Counted from the first letter of the stretch, positions 1 through 8,842 are shown. The stretch: 40,212 nucleotides of DNA from Ruminococcus sp. UBA4240 (GCA_002395525.1 DGXE01000007.1:1-40212), one strand, 5' to 3'. Notes: generated by a model not told the origin, from the sequence alone. Program-made: numbers and translations.

Positions 1-591
1 CAGACCGAGGCTATGACTCTGGGCACAAGGATAGTGGTCATGAAGGACGGCATAGTGCAGCAGGTGGCAACACCAAGAGATTTGTACAACAACCCTGTGA
101 ACCTCTTTGTGGCGGGCTTTATCGGCTCTCCCCAGATGAATTTCATCAATGCCTGGTGCAGGGAAGAGGGGGAGGATGTGTACCTTGATTACGACAGGTT
201 CACAGTCAAGCTCCCCCGCAAGAAGGCTTCCGTTCTCCTTGAGAAGGGGTATATCGGCAAGGAGGTCATCATGGGCATACGACCCGAGAGGATCTTCGAG
301 AGCCAGCTGGAGCTTTCCGTACACGAGGATTCACAGATGGAGGTCAAGGTCAGCGGCTATGAGCTCTTAGGCTCCGAGGTGCTTCTGTACTTTGATCTTC
401 TCAACGAGAAGCCGGGTGAAGTGGTGCGCCAGTTCTCCGACGATGCCTATGCAAATCTGAAAAAGGTAAAGTGGACGGCAAAGGTGGACGCAGCCACTAC
501 CGCAAGATACGGCAGTGTGATAACCGTCGCCCTTGACCCCAACAAGATACACGTTTTTGACAAGGAGACCGAGCTTGCCATAGTAAGCTAA
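1..591 (+). CDS. Sugar ABC transporter ATP-binding protein (MsmK/UgpC type), 5'-truncated
   Basis: The reading frame is open from the first base and ends at TAA 589-591, so only the last 196 residues are present. They start at QTEAMTLGTRIVVMKDG, the stretch just after the H-loop of MalK/UgpC/MsmK ATPases, followed by QQVATPRDLYNNP and FVAGFIGSPQMNF. The Walker A, signature and Walker B motifs lie outside the window. The C-terminal part is the MalK-type regulatory (TOBE/OB) domain, including MGIRPERIF. Such ATPases energise carbohydrate importers and are often shared between several permeases. The arabinofuranosidase gene starts 12 bp downstream with its ribosome binding site abutting this stop, which indicates one transcript. 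No permease or binding protein is in view, so the imported sugar is unknown; arabinose oligosaccharides are a guess from context. Confidence 0.93.
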   Translation, partial: QTEAMTLGTRIVVMKDGIVQQVATPRDLYNNPVNLFVAGFIGSPQMNFINAWCREEGEDVYLDYDRFTVKLPRKKASVLLEKGYIGKEVIMGIRPERIFESQLELSVHEDSQMEVKVSGYELLGSEVLLYFDLLNEKPGEVVRQFSDDAYANLKKVKWTAKVDAATTARYGSVITVALDPNKIHVFDKETELAIVS

Positions 592-603
592 GGAGGATAA
601 AGG

Positions 604-2064
604 ATGAAGAAACTTTGTGCCGCTGTAAATGCGGCAGACAAGAGATCCCATATAAACCGTGAGATATACGGCAATTTTTCCGAGCATCTGGGGAGATGCA
701 TCTACAATGGGATCTACGTGGGGGAGAACTCCTCCATACCCAACACCGCAGGTGTGAGAAATGACATAATCGAAGCCTTCAAGGAGATAAGGCTCCCTGT
801 GCTGAGATGGCCCGGGGGCTGCTTTGCGGATGAGTACCACTGGCGTGACGGCATCGGTGACAAGGAAAAGCGCCCCAAGATGGTAAACACCCACTGGGGC
901 GGTGTGACAGAGGACAATTCCTTCGGCACCCATGAGTTCTTCAATATGTGCGAGGAGATAGGCTGCGAGCCCTACCTCTCCGCAAATGTGGGCAGCGGCA
1001 CCGTGGAGGAGATGGCTGACTGGATAGAGTACATCACCTTTGACGGAGTGTCCCCCCTTGCGGACGAGCGCAGGAAAAACGGCAGGGAAAAGCCCTGGAA
1101 GCTGAAGTACCTTGGCATAGGCAATGAGAACTGGGGCTGCGGCGGAAATATGCGCCCTGAGTACTATGCCGACCTTTACCGCAGGTATCAGACCTACTGC
1201 CGTAATTTCAGCGGGAATGAGCTTTACAAGATAGCAAGCGGCCCCAATGTGGATGACTATCACTGGACAGATACGATAATGGGCATAATCGGTGACTGGC
1301 ACGCAAAGGCCATTTCCCTCCACTACTACACCATTCCCAGCGGGGATTTTGCCCACAAGGGCAGTGCGGTGGACTTCACCGATGAGGTGTACTATCAGAC
1401 CATTTCCCAGGCACGCAGGATAGAGAGGCTCATCGACAAGCACGCCGCCATAATGAAGAAATACAGCGACAACATGAAGCTTGCTGTGGATGAATGGGGC
1501 TGCTGGTTCGACGTGGAAGAGGGCACCAACCCCGGTTTCCTCTATCAGCAGAACACCATGAGAGATGCAATGGTGGCAGCCGTTTCCCTGAACATTTTCA
1601 ATTCACGCTCTGACGTTGTAAGCATGGCAAACATCGCCCAGGCTGTCAATGTGCTCCAGGCGGTTATCCTCACAGAGGGTGAAAAGCTGGTCAAGACTCC
1701 CACATACCATATCTTTGATATGTACAAGACACATCAGGACAGCGAGCTTGTGTACAGCTTCACAGAGAACTTCGAGACAAACGGTATGCCTGCCGTGTCC
1801 CAGTCCGTATCTGTGGGCAAGGAGGGCATGACCCTGACCTTTGCCAATGCCTCCCTTGATGAGGGGGCACACATCGACTGCTCCATTCTGGGCTTTAAGG
1901 CGCAGAATGCCGAGGCAAGGATACTCACAGGCGAGGTACACACCTTCAACGACTTTGCCGACGGGGACAGGATAGCACCCTCTGCCCACGCTGTTGACAT
2001 TACCGACAGCGGCATCAGCTTCGAGCTTCCTCCCTGCTCCGTTGTAAGCATACTGTTATCATAA
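604..2064 (+). CDS. abfA: Alpha-L-arabinofuranosidase, GH51, intracellular
   Basis: A 486-residue protein that removes terminal alpha-L-arabinofuranosyl groups from arabinan or arabinoxylan oligosaccharides. It begins with the GH51 pattern INREIYGNFSEHLGRCIY and carries LRWPGGCFADEYHWRDGIG. The expected acid/base is E175 in GIGNENWGCGG and the nucleophile E297 in LAVDEWGCWF. The catalytic TIM barrel is followed by the family's C-terminal beta domain. There is no signal peptide, so it should act in the cytoplasm on imported oligosaccharides. The site GGAGG lies directly after the upstream ATPase stop, and araA follows after 14 bp, so uptake, debranching and arabinose isomerisation appear to be one operon. 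Length is typical of the family. Confidence 0.95.
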   Translation: MKKLCAAVNAADKRSHINREIYGNFSEHLGRCIYNGIYVGENSSIPNTAGVRNDIIEAFKEIRLPVLRWPGGCFADEYHWRDGIGDKEKRPKMVNTHWGGVTEDNSFGTHEFFNMCEEIGCEPYLSANVGSGTVEEMADWIEYITFDGVSPLADERRKNGREKPWKLKYLGIGNENWGCGGNMRPEYYADLYRRYQTYCRNFSGNELYKIASGPNVDDYHWTDTIMGIIGDWHAKAISLHYYTIPSGDFAHKGSAVDFTDEVYYQTISQARRIERLIDKHAAIMKKYSDNMKLAVDEWGCWFDVEEGTNPGFLYQQNTMRDAMVAAVSLNIFNSRSDVVSMANIAQAVNVLQAVILTEGEKLVKTPTYHIFDMYKTHQDSELVYSFTENFETNGMPAVSQSVSVGKEGMTLTFANASLDEGAHIDCSILGFKAQNAEARILTGEVHTFNDFADGDRIAPSAHAVDITDSGISFELPPCSVVSILLS

Positions 2065-2078
2065 GGAAAGGGTTTGCA

Positions 2079-3542
2079 ATGAAAAAGATATACTTTATTA
2101 CCGGTTCACAGGATCTATACGGTGAGGATGTACTCATACAGGTGGAAAAGGACAGCCGTGAAATGGCACAGTTCCTGAATGAGAAAATGGCAGGTCTTTG
2201 CGAGGTGGTATTCACCCTCGTTGTAAAGACCTCTGCCGAGGCGGAGGATATCTGCCTTAAAGCCACCTCCGACAAGGACTGCATCGGTGTCATCACATGG
2301 ATGCACACCTTCTCCCCCGCAAAGATGTGGATAAGGGGCTTGCAGGCGCTGAAAAAGCCCATGCTCCACCTCCACACCCAGTACAACGAAAAACTCCCCT
2401 ATGACAGCATAGATATGGACTTTATGAACCTGAACCAGTCCGCCCACGGTGACAGGGAGTTCGGCTTCATCTGCACAAGGCTTGGCTTAAAGCGTGAGGT
2501 AGTGGCAGGCTATTACAGGCACGAGAACGTTATCGAACAGATAAGGCGCTTTGCCCATGCCGCCCTGGGTGCAGACCTGTGCCGTGGTATGCGTGTTGCC
2601 ATGTTCGGTAACAATATGCGTGATGTGGCGGTAACAGACGGCGACAGAGTGGAAAGCGAGATAAAGTACGGCTGGAACGTGAACTACTACGCCATCGGGG
2701 ATCTGGTTAAAATAATTGACACCGTGACTGATGCCGAGGTCGATGCCAAGATGGCTGAATACGCGGGCAAGTACGACATGGACACGGACAATGTGGAAGC
2801 TGTCCGTGAACAGGCAAAGTACGAGGTAGCCATCGACAGGTTTATTGCAAAGGAGAACATACAGGCATTCACCGATACCTTCCAGGATCTCCACGGCCTG
2901 AGACAGCTCCCCGGCATAGCCGCCCAGAACGTTATGACAAAGGGCATAGGTTTCGGACCCGAGGGTGACTACAAGACAGCCGCCCTGGGTGCTGTGATGC
3001 AGAAGATGTCCGAGGGGAGAAGCGGCGCCACAGGCTTTATGGAGGACTACACCTATGACCTTACCGCCGGTGAGGAATTAGAGCTTGGCTCCCATATGCT
3101 GGAGGTATCCCCCGTATTTGCGGCATCAAAGCCCAAGATACAGGTGCATCACCTGGGCATAGGCAACAGGGAGGATCCTGCCCGCCTTGTGTTCGACGGC
3201 GTTTCCGGCGAGGGCATAGCCGTATCCATGATAGATATGGGGGACAGATTCCGCCTTGTGTGTGCGGCAATCGAGCTGGTGCCCCAGCCTCAGCCCATGC
3301 CCAAGCTCCCCGTAGCACGCCTTATGTGGAAGATAAAGCCCTCTCTCCCTGTGGGCGCAGCCGCATGGATATACGCAGGGGGCGCACACCACGCCGTGGT
3401 CTCCACCGCCCTCACCGCTAATGATATCCGTCTTTTTGCAAAGATGACGGATACAGAGCTTGTGGTCATAGATGAAAAGACAGACCTTAATTCCTTTGAA
3501 CAGCAGCTTGAAATGCTGGATCTTATGGCTAAGCTGAAATAA
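2079..3542 (+). CDS. araA: L-arabinose isomerase
   Basis: A 487-residue enzyme converting L-arabinose to L-ribulose, the first intracellular step of bacterial arabinose catabolism. The N-terminus (YFITGSQDLYG) and the segments VITWMHTFSPAKMWIRG and LHTQYN are family hallmarks. The four metal-binding positions known for AraA are present: E295 (GPEGDYK), E322 (FMEDYTY), H339 (LGSHMLEVSP) and H438 in GGAHHAVVS. The start ATG is preceded by AGGAAAGG. It lies 14 bp after the GH51 gene and the operon is closed by a terminator at 3562-3593. Ribulokinase and ribulose-5-phosphate epimerase genes are not in the window and must lie elsewhere. Confidence 0.97.
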   Translation: MKKIYFITGSQDLYGEDVLIQVEKDSREMAQFLNEKMAGLCEVVFTLVVKTSAEAEDICLKATSDKDCIGVITWMHTFSPAKMWIRGLQALKKPMLHLHTQYNEKLPYDSIDMDFMNLNQSAHGDREFGFICTRLGLKREVVAGYYRHENVIEQIRRFAHAALGADLCRGMRVAMFGNNMRDVAVTDGDRVESEIKYGWNVNYYAIGDLVKIIDTVTDAEVDAKMAEYAGKYDMDTDNVEAVREQAKYEVAIDRFIAKENIQAFTDTFQDLHGLRQLPGIAAQNVMTKGIGFGPEGDYKTAALGAVMQKMSEGRSGATGFMEDYTYDLTAGEELELGSHMLEVSPVFAASKPKIQVHHLGIGNREDPARLVFDGVSGEGIAVSMIDMGDRFRLVCAAIELVPQPQPMPKLPVARLMWKIKPSLPVGAAAWIYAGGAHHAVVSTALTANDIRLFAKMTDTELVVIDEKTDLNSFEQQLEMLDLMAKLK

Positions 3543-3561
3543 GTGTACCATGCTGAAAATC

Positions 3562-3593
3562 AATGCCCTGCCGATGACCCTCGGCAGGGCATT
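3562..3593 (+). terminator. Rho-independent terminator after araA
   Basis: A perfect 13-bp stem (AATGCCCTGCCGA with its complement at 3581-3593) closes a 6-nt loop and is followed by TTTGTT. It lies 20 bp after the araA stop and separates the arabinose operon from the next gene, which has its own promoter. Confidence 0.92.
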
Positions 3594-3632
3594 TGTTCAT
3601 AAAATCGCATAATTGTATACATAAAAAACAGC

Positions 3633-3661
3633 TTGACACCGGTAGAATATGCCTATACAAT
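3633..3661 (+). promoter_or_regulatory. Promoter of the SGNH hydrolase gene
   Basis: A consensus -35 TTGACA (3633-3638) and -10 TACAAT (3656-3661) are separated by 17 bp. Transcription would start near 3668, downstream of the in-frame ATG at 3649, which supports choosing the ATG at 3733 for the next gene. Confidence 0.75.
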
Positions 3662-3732
3662 GGAAAAAAGCCCGGGGAGGACAGACTGTTCCACTCTCAG
3701 CGGGCACCGGAAAACGGATTGGATGTGATCGG

Positions 3733-4761
3733 ATGAAACGACTGAAAGCAGTATGTCTTTCAGCACTTGCCGTGTTTACAATGATGCCCTGTGCATTTGC
3801 CGAAGAGACAGGGGACAAAGGGGCTGATGAGCTCATCGTTGTGTCCCTGGGGGATTCCTATGCCAGCGGAGAGGGCATAGAGGAATTCTACGGTCAGGAG
3901 CTTGATGCGGCTGAAAAGGTAAAGAATGCTGACTGGCTCGCCCACCGCTCCGTAAGGTCGTGGGCGGGGGCGCTGCACTTCGGGGGCAGTGAGCTGCCCA
4001 TGTCCTCCTACAAGGACGGAGACGGCAGCATAAAATGGTATTTCAGGGCGTCGTCGGGGGCACTGGTGAGAAATCTCTCTGATATGCAGCTCAAAAGCTA
4101 TGACTACCCCGAGGGGAACAGGGGCAGATGGGGGCTGCCTGCCCAGCTTGACGTGTTCGACACCATCCCCGCAGGGACTGTGGACTATGTAACCGTGTCC
4201 ATAGGGGGCAATGACGTGGGCTTTGCGGAGCTGATGGGAACGGCTCTTGCAGGCTCCAACAAGGCTCTTGACAGGTTCATTGACGGCATCTGGGAGAAGT
4301 GGCCCTCCATCCGTGAGGACATCAGGGCAGCCTACGAGAGCATTGCGGAAAAGGCAGGCCCCCAGGCGCAGATAATAGTTGTGGGCTATCCCACACTGCT
4401 CAACAATGAGGGTAAGGAGTTTGACCAGAATGGGGACTTTGCCTTTGCCATCAAGGCGGAAAACTGCGCCGATGTGAACAGGGCGTCGCTGCAGCTGAAC
4501 AGGGAGATCGAGGGCATAGTGCAGGAATGTGCGGATGAAGGCATGAACATCTGCTTTGTGGATGTGACCGATGCTTTCAGGGGGCATGAGGCATACACCG
4601 ATGATCCGTATATAAATGGGATCTATGCAGGTGCTGCCGCCAGGGAGGACATTGACCAGAGCAGTAAGGTAAGTGCCTATTCCTTTCATCCCAACGAAAA
4701 GGGTGCCCTGGCTTATGCCCAAGCCGTACAGGCATACATCGACAGCAAGGGCTGGAACTAA
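3733..4761 (+). CDS. Secreted SGNH/GDSL hydrolase (esterase-like)
   Basis: A 342-residue secreted hydrolase. The chosen start gives a signal peptide (MKRLKAVCLSALAVFTMMPCAFA, cleavage probably after AFA) and lies downstream of the predicted transcription start; the in-frame ATG at 3649 would bury it. SGNH block I is LGDSYASGEG with nucleophile S42, the Gly/Asn block is SIGGNDVGF, and the catalytic His sits in FHPNEKG near the C-terminus. The GDSYASGEG form resembles the SEST-like group of esterases and lipases. A plausible role is deacetylation or de-esterification of plant polysaccharide or of lipid, but the substrate cannot be read from the sequence. It has its own promoter; the reductase gene follows after 44 bp and may be read through. 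Confidence 0.85.
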   Translation: MKRLKAVCLSALAVFTMMPCAFAEETGDKGADELIVVSLGDSYASGEGIEEFYGQELDAAEKVKNADWLAHRSVRSWAGALHFGGSELPMSSYKDGDGSIKWYFRASSGALVRNLSDMQLKSYDYPEGNRGRWGLPAQLDVFDTIPAGTVDYVTVSIGGNDVGFAELMGTALAGSNKALDRFIDGIWEKWPSIREDIRAAYESIAEKAGPQAQIIVVGYPTLLNNEGKEFDQNGDFAFAIKAENCADVNRASLQLNREIEGIVQECADEGMNICFVDVTDAFRGHEAYTDDPYINGIYAGAAAREDIDQSSKVSAYSFHPNEKGALAYAQAVQAYIDSKGWN

Positions 4762-4805
4762 ACCATTAAGAGCAGTTGATTTTGCAGAGTAAGGAGGTAC
4801 AGAGT

Positions 4806-5921
4806 ATGGCGGACTATTTCGGAAAGGAAGTACCAAAGCTGGGATTTGGTCTTATGCGGCTGCCGAAGAAGGGCTTGGGCACCGATATGGAGGAGCTCAA
4901 GACCATGGTGGATATGTTTATGGAGGCGGGCTTTACCTATTTTGACACAGCCTTTGTCTACATAGGCTCGGAGGCAGCCGCAAGAAAGGCGCTTGTGGAG
5001 CGTTATCCACGGGAGAGCTACACCCTTTGCACCAAGATAAACGCATTCCTGATGGCACCTACGGAAAAGGCGGCAAAGCAGCAGTTCTACACCAGTCTGG
5101 AGCGCACAGGAGCAGGATATTTCGACTATTATCTCCTCCATGCCTTCATGGAGAACAATTATCAGAAATACGACAAGTTCCATCTGTGGGACTTTGTGAA
5201 GGAGCAGAAGGAAAAGGGGCTTGTCAAGCACTTCGGCTTTTCCTATCACGCAGGTCCCGAGCTTCTTGACCGGATACTTACGGAGCATCCCGAGGTGGAT
5301 TTTGTACAGCTGCAGATAAACTACGCCGACTGGGAGAACCCCACTGTCGCCTCCCGTGCCAACTACGAGGTGGCACGAAAGCACGGAAAGTCCATCACCG
5401 TCATGGAGCCTGTGAAGGGAGGCAAGCTTGCCAACCCGCCGGAGGAGGTAAAGAAGCTGTTCAAGGCATATCACCCGGATATGTCCTATGCTTCCTGGGC
5501 TATACGCTTTGTGGCATCCCTTGACGGCATCATCACAGTGCTCTCCGGTATGTCAAATATCGAGCAGATGAAAGACAACATCTCCTATATGAAGGACTTT
5601 GTGCCCCTCAACGACGAGGAAATGGAGATAATACGCAAGGCGCAGCGCATTATGGGACATTCCTCCACTATACCCTGCACCGCCTGTCACTACTGTGTGG
5701 AGGGCTGTCCGAAGAGCATAAGGATACCGGATATCTTTGCCGCCATGAACCGTCAGCTTGGGGACGGTCAGATCGAGAACGCAGGGGAGCTTTACGCCAA
5801 AGCGACTGACGGCAGCGGAAAGGCAAGCGACTGCATCCGCTGCAAAAAGTGCGAAAATGCCTGTCCCCAGCACCTTCTCATCACGGAGCATCTGAAGCAG
5901 GCAGTACAGATGTTTGAATAA
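4806..5921 (+). CDS. Aldo/keto reductase with C-terminal 2[4Fe-4S] ferredoxin domain
   Basis: A 371-residue cytoplasmic oxidoreductase. Residues 1-270 form an aldo/keto reductase barrel with the tetrad D47 (YFDTAF), Y52, K77 (TKIN) and H112 (LLHAF). The C-terminal part has two cysteine clusters, C291-C294-C297-C301 (CTACHYCVEGCPKS) and C343-C346-C349-C353 (CIRCKKCENACPQH), typical of ferredoxin-like domains binding two [4Fe-4S] clusters. This fused family is common in anaerobes, where electrons may come from ferredoxin rather than only NAD(P)H; the substrate is unknown. The ATG was chosen for AAGGAGG nine bases upstream; an in-frame TTG at 4776 lies before that site. A terminator follows. Confidence 0.92.
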   Translation: MADYFGKEVPKLGFGLMRLPKKGLGTDMEELKTMVDMFMEAGFTYFDTAFVYIGSEAAARKALVERYPRESYTLCTKINAFLMAPTEKAAKQQFYTSLERTGAGYFDYYLLHAFMENNYQKYDKFHLWDFVKEQKEKGLVKHFGFSYHAGPELLDRILTEHPEVDFVQLQINYADWENPTVASRANYEVARKHGKSITVMEPVKGGKLANPPEEVKKLFKAYHPDMSYASWAIRFVASLDGIITVLSGMSNIEQMKDNISYMKDFVPLNDEEMEIIRKAQRIMGHSSTIPCTACHYCVEGCPKSIRIPDIFAAMNRQLGDGQIENAGELYAKATDGSGKASDCIRCKKCENACPQHLLITEHLKQAVQMFE

Positions 5922-5930
5922 GCTGTAACA

Positions 5931-5960
5931 AAAGGGGAACGGTTGGTGCCGTTCCCCTTT
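5931..5960. terminator. Bidirectional terminator between convergent genes
   Basis: A 12-bp perfect stem (AAAGGGGAACGG paired with 5949-5960) and a 6-nt loop. Its A-rich left and T-rich right edges let it serve both the rightward reductase gene and the leftward cellulase gene ending at 5965. Confidence 0.88.
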
Positions 5961-5964
5961 GCTC

Positions 5965-7974
5965 TTATGAAATTGTGGTGCCGTTCTCACCTAATGGTAT
6001 CTGATGGTCAAGGCCTGCGAACTTGCCGTTCTTCTGCCAGAGGACTTCCTTTACAAAGGCGTATTTCTCCTCATCCCAGGTGACAAAGTCATCCTTTACA
6101 AGCCCCCCTGTGTCCCCGGAATTTGCGTTGAAGCACCAGAAGGTGTGGTTGAGGCGCTTTTCCTTTATAAGCTGGCGCAGCAGCTTCATCCATTTAAGGT
6201 TGGGCTGGGTCATAAAGCCGCCCCATTCCCCGATGAGTATGGGAGCAATGCCCTCATCGTGGATGTACAGCCAGTTGTCGTTCCAGGCATCCCGTTTAAG
6301 GCTTTCGTAGGTGTAGTCCCCCTTGAACCATTCCTGCTCATATACCGCAGGGCCGTAGTCGTGAGGGGAGTATACCAGCTTGTTCTGATATTTCCCCAGG
6401 TCGATGGGATAGTCCTTCACGCCCCTGAGATTGCCGCCCCACCAGGTGCTGTAATAGTCAGCAGGGGAGGTGGAGGAGAAATCCGCATTGTCCTTTGACT
6501 TAGGGTATATCTCTATGCCCTCCACCATGACGAGTACGTTGGGGTTCTTGTCAAGGACAGCCTTGGCCGCCTTTTCTGCAACATACTTCCAGTTGTCCTT
6601 GTCACGGCTGCCGTCCCACTTGGCACGGGGAGTTTCGTTTGCCTTGCCGTGGGGCTCGTTTTTAAGGTCGTAGGCGATGATGGTGTCGTCGTTTTTATAT
6701 CTGTCCGCCATCCAGGAAAGGGCTGCAAGGTAATCTGCCTCGGTCACGTCACCGTTGTACCATACATTTGCCATATGCCCCATGGCATCGGTCTTTGCGG
6801 AGTGTATGTCTATCATTATCTTCAGACCGTTTGCCCTGCACTGCCCCACCACATAGTCAAATATCTCAAGGCTGTTCATATCCACAAGATAGGCGTTTGT
6901 GGCGTGGTTGAAGTTAGCCTCGGGGTATGTGCCCTTTGCCCAGCTGTTGATAAGCTCGGCGGACATGGGCACACGAAGCAGGTTGAAGCCGTGGTTTGCT
7001 ATTTCGGCTATTGATGTGTTCAGGTCACACGCCCACAGACCGTCAAAGGTGTTGGTGCCTGTGTTGTAGCCGAACCAGTTGATGCCTGTTATCCATACCT
7101 CGTTGCCGCTTTGATCCACTATCCTGTTTCCTTTTACGGAGAGCCAGTCGTCAGTTGTGGGGGCGGGTACATCCTTTGCGGGGGAGGTGACGGCACCGCC
7201 GTTTGAGCCGCTGCCGTATACGTCCTTTGCCGCTCCAAGGGTGCATTCCACCTTTACATCCTCTGCCTTTACCGTTGCTGCGTTCTTGACGATGATGCCG
7301 AAGGATGCGTTCTGCCCCGGGTCGATGTTTGTGTTGAAGTCCACAGGTCCTGCGGTGAATACCCCGCCGCTTACGGAAAGCTCGCAGTTCCAGGACTGCT
7401 CCACCGAAGCAGAAGAGCCTATGGGGAAAGATATCTTCCAGCCGTTGACCGTTTTCTTGTTGTTGTTCTGCACCGTCACATCAAACTGCTTGAAGTCGGC
7501 GGTGCCGTCATTCCAGCCTCCTGTTTCCTTTACTGTGCCCGTTACCCCCGCCTGTGAGGAAAGACTCTCGCTGTCGGCGCTATCCGGGGAAGCACCGGGG
7601 GAAACGCTCTGTGTCTGTGCGGGTGTGGCTTCTGTTTCCTTCGGCTTTACAGTGGAGCGGGTCTCATCAGCCTGTGCAGGGGCGGCAGTTACCACAGCCC
7701 CGGATGATGTGCCCCCGGTGACGGCTGTCACCGCATTTTCGTTCACAGTCGTCCTTATGCTGTTGTCACCGTAGGGGTCATATCCCTCGTCGAAGGGGTC
7801 ATAGTCCTTCCCGAAGGCGTTGGGTGCAGTTTCCTGCGTGGTGCCCGATGTGATACCGGTGTCTGTGCTTTGTGTCACATCTGTATCCACAGACTCCGTG
7901 TCCCTTTTGGCACACCCGCAAAGCTGTGCCGCCATTATTGCGGCGGCTGCCAGGGCAATTATCCTGTTTTTCAT
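5965..7974 (-). CDS. Cellulase lipoprotein: CBM2-like domain plus GH5 catalytic domain
   Basis: A 669-residue cell-surface beta-glucanase. The signal peptide ends in the lipobox LCGC, giving lipid-modified C21. Residues 22-145 are a Ser/Thr/Pro-rich linker. Residues about 146-247 resemble a CBM2 cellulose-binding fold (VNGWKISFP, QSWNCELS, IDPGQNASFGI). Residues about 275-650 are GH5 with GINWFGYNT, as in the GH5_1-like group; the acid/base is E440 (YDLKNEPHG) and the nucleophile E583 (LIGEWGG). The lipid anchor and absence of a dockerin suggest a non-cellulosomal enzyme. It has its own promoter at 8016-8044 and no operon partner. Endoglucanase is most likely; xyloglucanase or mannanase activity is not excluded. 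Confidence 0.93.
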   Translation of the reverse strand: MKNRIIALAAAAIMAAQLCGCAKRDTESVDTDVTQSTDTGITSGTTQETAPNAFGKDYDPFDEGYDPYGDNSIRTTVNENAVTAVTGGTSSGAVVTAAPAQADETRSTVKPKETEATPAQTQSVSPGASPDSADSESLSSQAGVTGTVKETGGWNDGTADFKQFDVTVQNNNKKTVNGWKISFPIGSSASVEQSWNCELSVSGGVFTAGPVDFNTNIDPGQNASFGIIVKNAATVKAEDVKVECTLGAAKDVYGSGSNGGAVTSPAKDVPAPTTDDWLSVKGNRIVDQSGNEVWITGINWFGYNTGTNTFDGLWACDLNTSIAEIANHGFNLLRVPMSAELINSWAKGTYPEANFNHATNAYLVDMNSLEIFDYVVGQCRANGLKIMIDIHSAKTDAMGHMANVWYNGDVTEADYLAALSWMADRYKNDDTIIAYDLKNEPHGKANETPRAKWDGSRDKDNWKYVAEKAAKAVLDKNPNVLVMVEGIEIYPKSKDNADFSSTSPADYYSTWWGGNLRGVKDYPIDLGKYQNKLVYSPHDYGPAVYEQEWFKGDYTYESLKRDAWNDNWLYIHDEGIAPILIGEWGGFMTQPNLKWMKLLRQLIKEKRLNHTFWCFNANSGDTGGLVKDDFVTWDEEKYAFVKEVLWQKNGKFAGLDHQIPLGENGTTIS

Positions 7975-8015
7975 CCTATCACGTCCTTGTCCGTGTATTT
8001 CCTTGAGCTGTGAAT

Positions 8016-8044
8016 ATTATAGCAGATAACCGGGGATAATTCAA
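8016..8044 (-). promoter_or_regulatory. Promoter of the CBM-GH5 cellulase gene
   Basis: On the minus strand, TTGAAT (8039-8044) and TATAAT (8016-8021) are spaced 17 bp. The inverted repeat AATAC...GTATT (8043-8047 and 8068-8072), enclosing GGGGAAATTCCCC (8052-8064), abuts the -35 box and could be an operator. Confidence 0.78.
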
Positions 8045-8078
8045 TACCCCCGGGGAAATTCCCCCCTGTATTCCGAAA

Positions 8079-8132
8079 AGTGTTAGCACTCTCTACTATC
8101 AAGTGTTAGCACTCATATCTTGTGAGTGCTAA
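8079..8132 (+). promoter_or_regulatory. CIRCE heat-shock operator with an extra upstream half-site
   Basis: A perfect CIRCE element, TTAGCACTC (8106-8114), 9 bp, GAGTGCTAA (8124-8132), is the known binding site of the repressor HrcA. A second copy of the left arm (8083-8091) lies exactly 23 bp upstream in the same orientation within a 14-bp direct repeat (8078-8091 and 8101-8114), without a matching right arm. The hsp20 core promoter is not clear-cut; TTGTGA inside the element with TTTTAT 16 bp later is one option. Confidence 0.93.
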
Positions 8133-8266
8133 TTTTCGGCTTTTTATCACAAAACTGTCATATGATGAACACATAGGAGTGTTATCATCATAGCTGTAAA
8201 CACAAAAGCAGCATCCGCCGCTCCCTTACCACACAGGCGGAAGTTGTGAGCAACATGGAGGTAACT

Positions 8267-8677
8267 ATGATGAATCTTATGCCTTTTTCAAGAATGAGCG
8301 ATTTCTTCGATGCCTTTGATGATAAGGATTACTACGATAACGCTTCCCGCAAGGTGCTTGCCTGCCGCACGGACATCAAGCAGTACGAGGGCGGGTATAT
8401 CATGGAGGCAGAGCTCCCCGGCTTTGAAAAGTCCGAGATAAGCATCGACATCAACGACAAGACCCTTGCCATCAGGGCAGAGCACAAGCCCGCAGAGGAG
8501 AGCAAGGTTCGCTATATCCGAAGAGAGCGCAGCCTTTGCGCCTATCAGAGGAGCTTTGACATCTCCGGCATTGATGCGGACAAGATCACAGCCGAGTATA
8601 AAAACGGTCTGCTGATCCTTACCCTCCCCATTAAGGTGGAGCAGCCCGTCACCGGCAGAAAGCTGGAGATAAACTAA
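8267..8677 (+). CDS. hsp20: Small heat-shock protein Hsp20 (alpha-crystallin family)
   Basis: A 136-residue cytoplasmic holdase chaperone that binds unfolding proteins. The alpha-crystallin domain runs from about residue 30 (CRTDIKQYEGGYIMEAELPG) to the conserved NGLLILTLP near the C-terminus. The ATG at 8267 was chosen because GGAGG lies five to nine bases upstream; an in-frame GTG at 8246 and an ATG at 8255 precede or overlap that site, and the ATG at 8270 is also possible. It is a single gene under the CIRCE operator, so HrcA repression with heat induction is expected. A terminator follows at 8808-8840. Confidence 0.94.
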   Translation: MMNLMPFSRMSDFFDAFDDKDYYDNASRKVLACRTDIKQYEGGYIMEAELPGFEKSEISIDINDKTLAIRAEHKPAEESKVRYIRRERSLCAYQRSFDISGIDADKITAEYKNGLLILTLPIKVEQPVTGRKLEIN

Positions 8678-8807
8678 TATGCTTCCCCCTAACTGACTTC
8701 TGACCGGTGGCAAGAGCCGAAATGCCCGCAAAAGCATGAATATGCGGCTTTGTGGGCAGAGATCTCTGTACATCGGGGAAGAGTCGGTATAACCCCCCTT
8801 TATGAGA

Positions 8808-8840
8808 TCACCGCACACCCATCAACAGGATGTGCGGTGA
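8808..8840 (+). terminator. Terminator between hsp20 and rqcH
   Basis: The stem TCACCGCACA (8808-8817) pairs with 8831-8840 around a 13-nt loop and is followed by CTTTATTGTTTT, a U-rich tail in the rightward direction. The leftward rqcH gene ends three bases away, so the hairpin may serve both. Confidence 0.8.
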
Positions 8841-8842
8841 CT

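Noticed and set aside
367..1443. Long open frame on the minus strand, and similar ones at 3760-4836, 26981-27862, 35655-36527 and elsewhere
   Set aside because: They lie opposite well-supported genes, have no ribosome site or family motifs, and are expected from the high GC content and codon bias.
3649..3732. Earlier in-frame start for the SGNH hydrolase
   Set aside because: It lies upstream of the predicted transcription start and would place 28 residues before a clean signal peptide.
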